Part shown: piece after piece, positions 30,501 to 30,911 of the stretch | How the letters are laid out: the number at the start of each line of letters is the position of its first letter | How positions within the stretch are numbered: position 1 is the stretch's first letter | NCBI GenBank assembly: GCA_031411235.1 | Contig: JANOAR010000115.1 | Location: 1 to 30,911, forward strand | Direction: 5' to 3' | Source: JANOAR01 sp031411235 | GTDB taxonomy: Bacteria > Verrucomicrobiota > Verrucomicrobiia > Verrucomicrobiales > Verrucomicrobiaceae | DNA length: 30,911 nucleotides | Made by a program: the position numbers and the translations under genes | The notes under the pieces: generated by a model | What the model was told of the DNA's origin: nothing | What the model saw: the letters and a program-made list of their open reading frames with translations, nothing else | The model's database searches: none

Positions 30501-30911
30501 TCATCCGCCCACGGTGATGCTCACCTCCGCGCTCCAGACGCCCACCTGGGTGTCGTCCACGCGCCAGATGGCGCGGTATTTCCACTTCGTTGGCACGGCG
30601 GGGAAGGCGGCGGTGTCGGTGTAGCCGGGGGTGGTGTCGTAGGCGAGGTCGGCGTAGCCTTGGCCGCGATCCACCTGGAGCTGCAGCATGTCGAGGTAGG
30701 CTCTGTTGCCGCCCCAGCTCCAGCCGATCTCGTTGTGACTGCCGACGGTCTTGACGGTGATCTCAGGCTGGATGGTGACCATGTTCGGGCCGCTGGCCGC
30801 CGTGCCGATGGTGCCGAGATCCAGGCTGATGGCGTCGGTGCAGGTGGCGGATTTTCCAAAGATCTGCACCAGGGCGAAAATGCGGTTCAGGGCACCCGCG
30901 GGCACGGCCAC
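30501..30911 (-). CDS. Fibronectin-III-like protein, C-terminal 136 residues (cut by window edge)
   Basis: The frame is open from the right edge to a TGA at 30501, so the start is probably outside the window; the first in-window codon is GTG, which cannot be excluded as a start. The visible part begins AVPAGALNRIFALVQIFGKSA and ends in one fibronectin-III-like beta sandwich: NEIGWSWGGNRAYLDMLQLQVD, TTPGYTDTAAFPAVPTKWKYRAIWRV and VGVWSAEVSITVGG. The regular Trp/Tyr spacing and terminal VSITV strand support the fold. Function is unknown; such modules usually mediate binding. No terminator is evident after it. Confidence 0.75.
   Translation of the reverse strand: MAVPAGALNRIFALVQIFGKSATCTDAISLDLGTIGTAASGPNMVTIQPEITVKTVGSHNEIGWSWGGNRAYLDMLQLQVDRGQGYADLAYDTTPGYTDTAAFPAVPTKWKYRAIWRVDDTQVGVWSAEVSITVGG

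Overview
The window looks like a chromosomal segment of a Verrucomicrobia-type (PVC superphylum) bacterium, probably in the Prosthecobacter/Verrucomicrobiaceae range. The evidence is an 874-aa PVC-type heme-binding 'membrane-bound dehydrogenase' protein with a C-terminal CALCH motif, paired secreted PQQ-like beta-propeller proteins, dispersed short palindromic repeats of a kind common in PVC genomes, moderately high GC by eye, and weak or absent Shine-Dalgarno sites at most starts. No rRNA, tRNA or CRISPR array was seen.

Layout, left to right. 1-140: one end of an ISL3-like insertion sequence, abutting a small unrecognised ORF (146-508). 606-2584: a translationally coupled GT4 glycosyltransferase and LpxH/PlcP-type metallophosphoesterase, a plausible lipid-remodelling (Agt/PlcP-like) pair. 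2701-3921 (-): aspartate kinase, convergent with the pair across a hairpin and divergent from the next gene across a repeat-filled intergenic region. 4104-5396: KsgA/RsmA dimethyltransferase fused in frame to a Nudix hydrolase; then a DUF423 membrane protein and an orphan pyruvate dehydrogenase E1 beta. 6948-9572 (-): the PVC heme protein.

9743-14406 (-) is a four-gene phosphotransfer cluster: a four-PAS histidine kinase, an Rcp1-like receiver, a REC-histidine kinase and a stand-alone receiver, with no DNA-binding output domain. The last two overlap by ATGA immediately after a C8 run; a -1 slip there would fuse them into one hybrid kinase. 14490-17256 (-): a CapA-like phosphoesterase, an SDR oxidoreductase and a coiled-coil membrane protein. 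17365-18948 (+): a lipoprotein, a small membrane-anchored protein, rpsP and khpA. 18957-22974 (-): a three-gene envelope-polysaccharide cluster (secreted alpha/alpha-toroid-like protein, N-terminally short AlgI-like MBOAT, AlgJ/AlgX-like SGNH protein). 23251-27141 (+): two secreted PQQ-like beta-propeller proteins ending in a textbook terminator. 27345-28178 (-): a secreted BPL_N/glutamine-amidotransferase-like protein.

28179-30911 is the most accessory-looking part. It holds a REP-like inverted pair of 47-bp double-hairpin units, a degenerate attC-like palindrome, an unusual fusion of a PepSY-type inner-membrane protein to an outer-membrane beta-barrel that keeps its own internal signal peptide, an unexplained 10-bp inverted repeat, and the C-terminal end of a fibronectin-III-like protein cut by the window edge.

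No single complete novel system stands out. The best candidates for follow-up are the slippery kinase/receiver junction, the PepSY/beta-barrel fusion with its flanking core-site-like repeats, the KsgA-Nudix fusion, the Agt/PlcP-like pair and the altered MBOAT.
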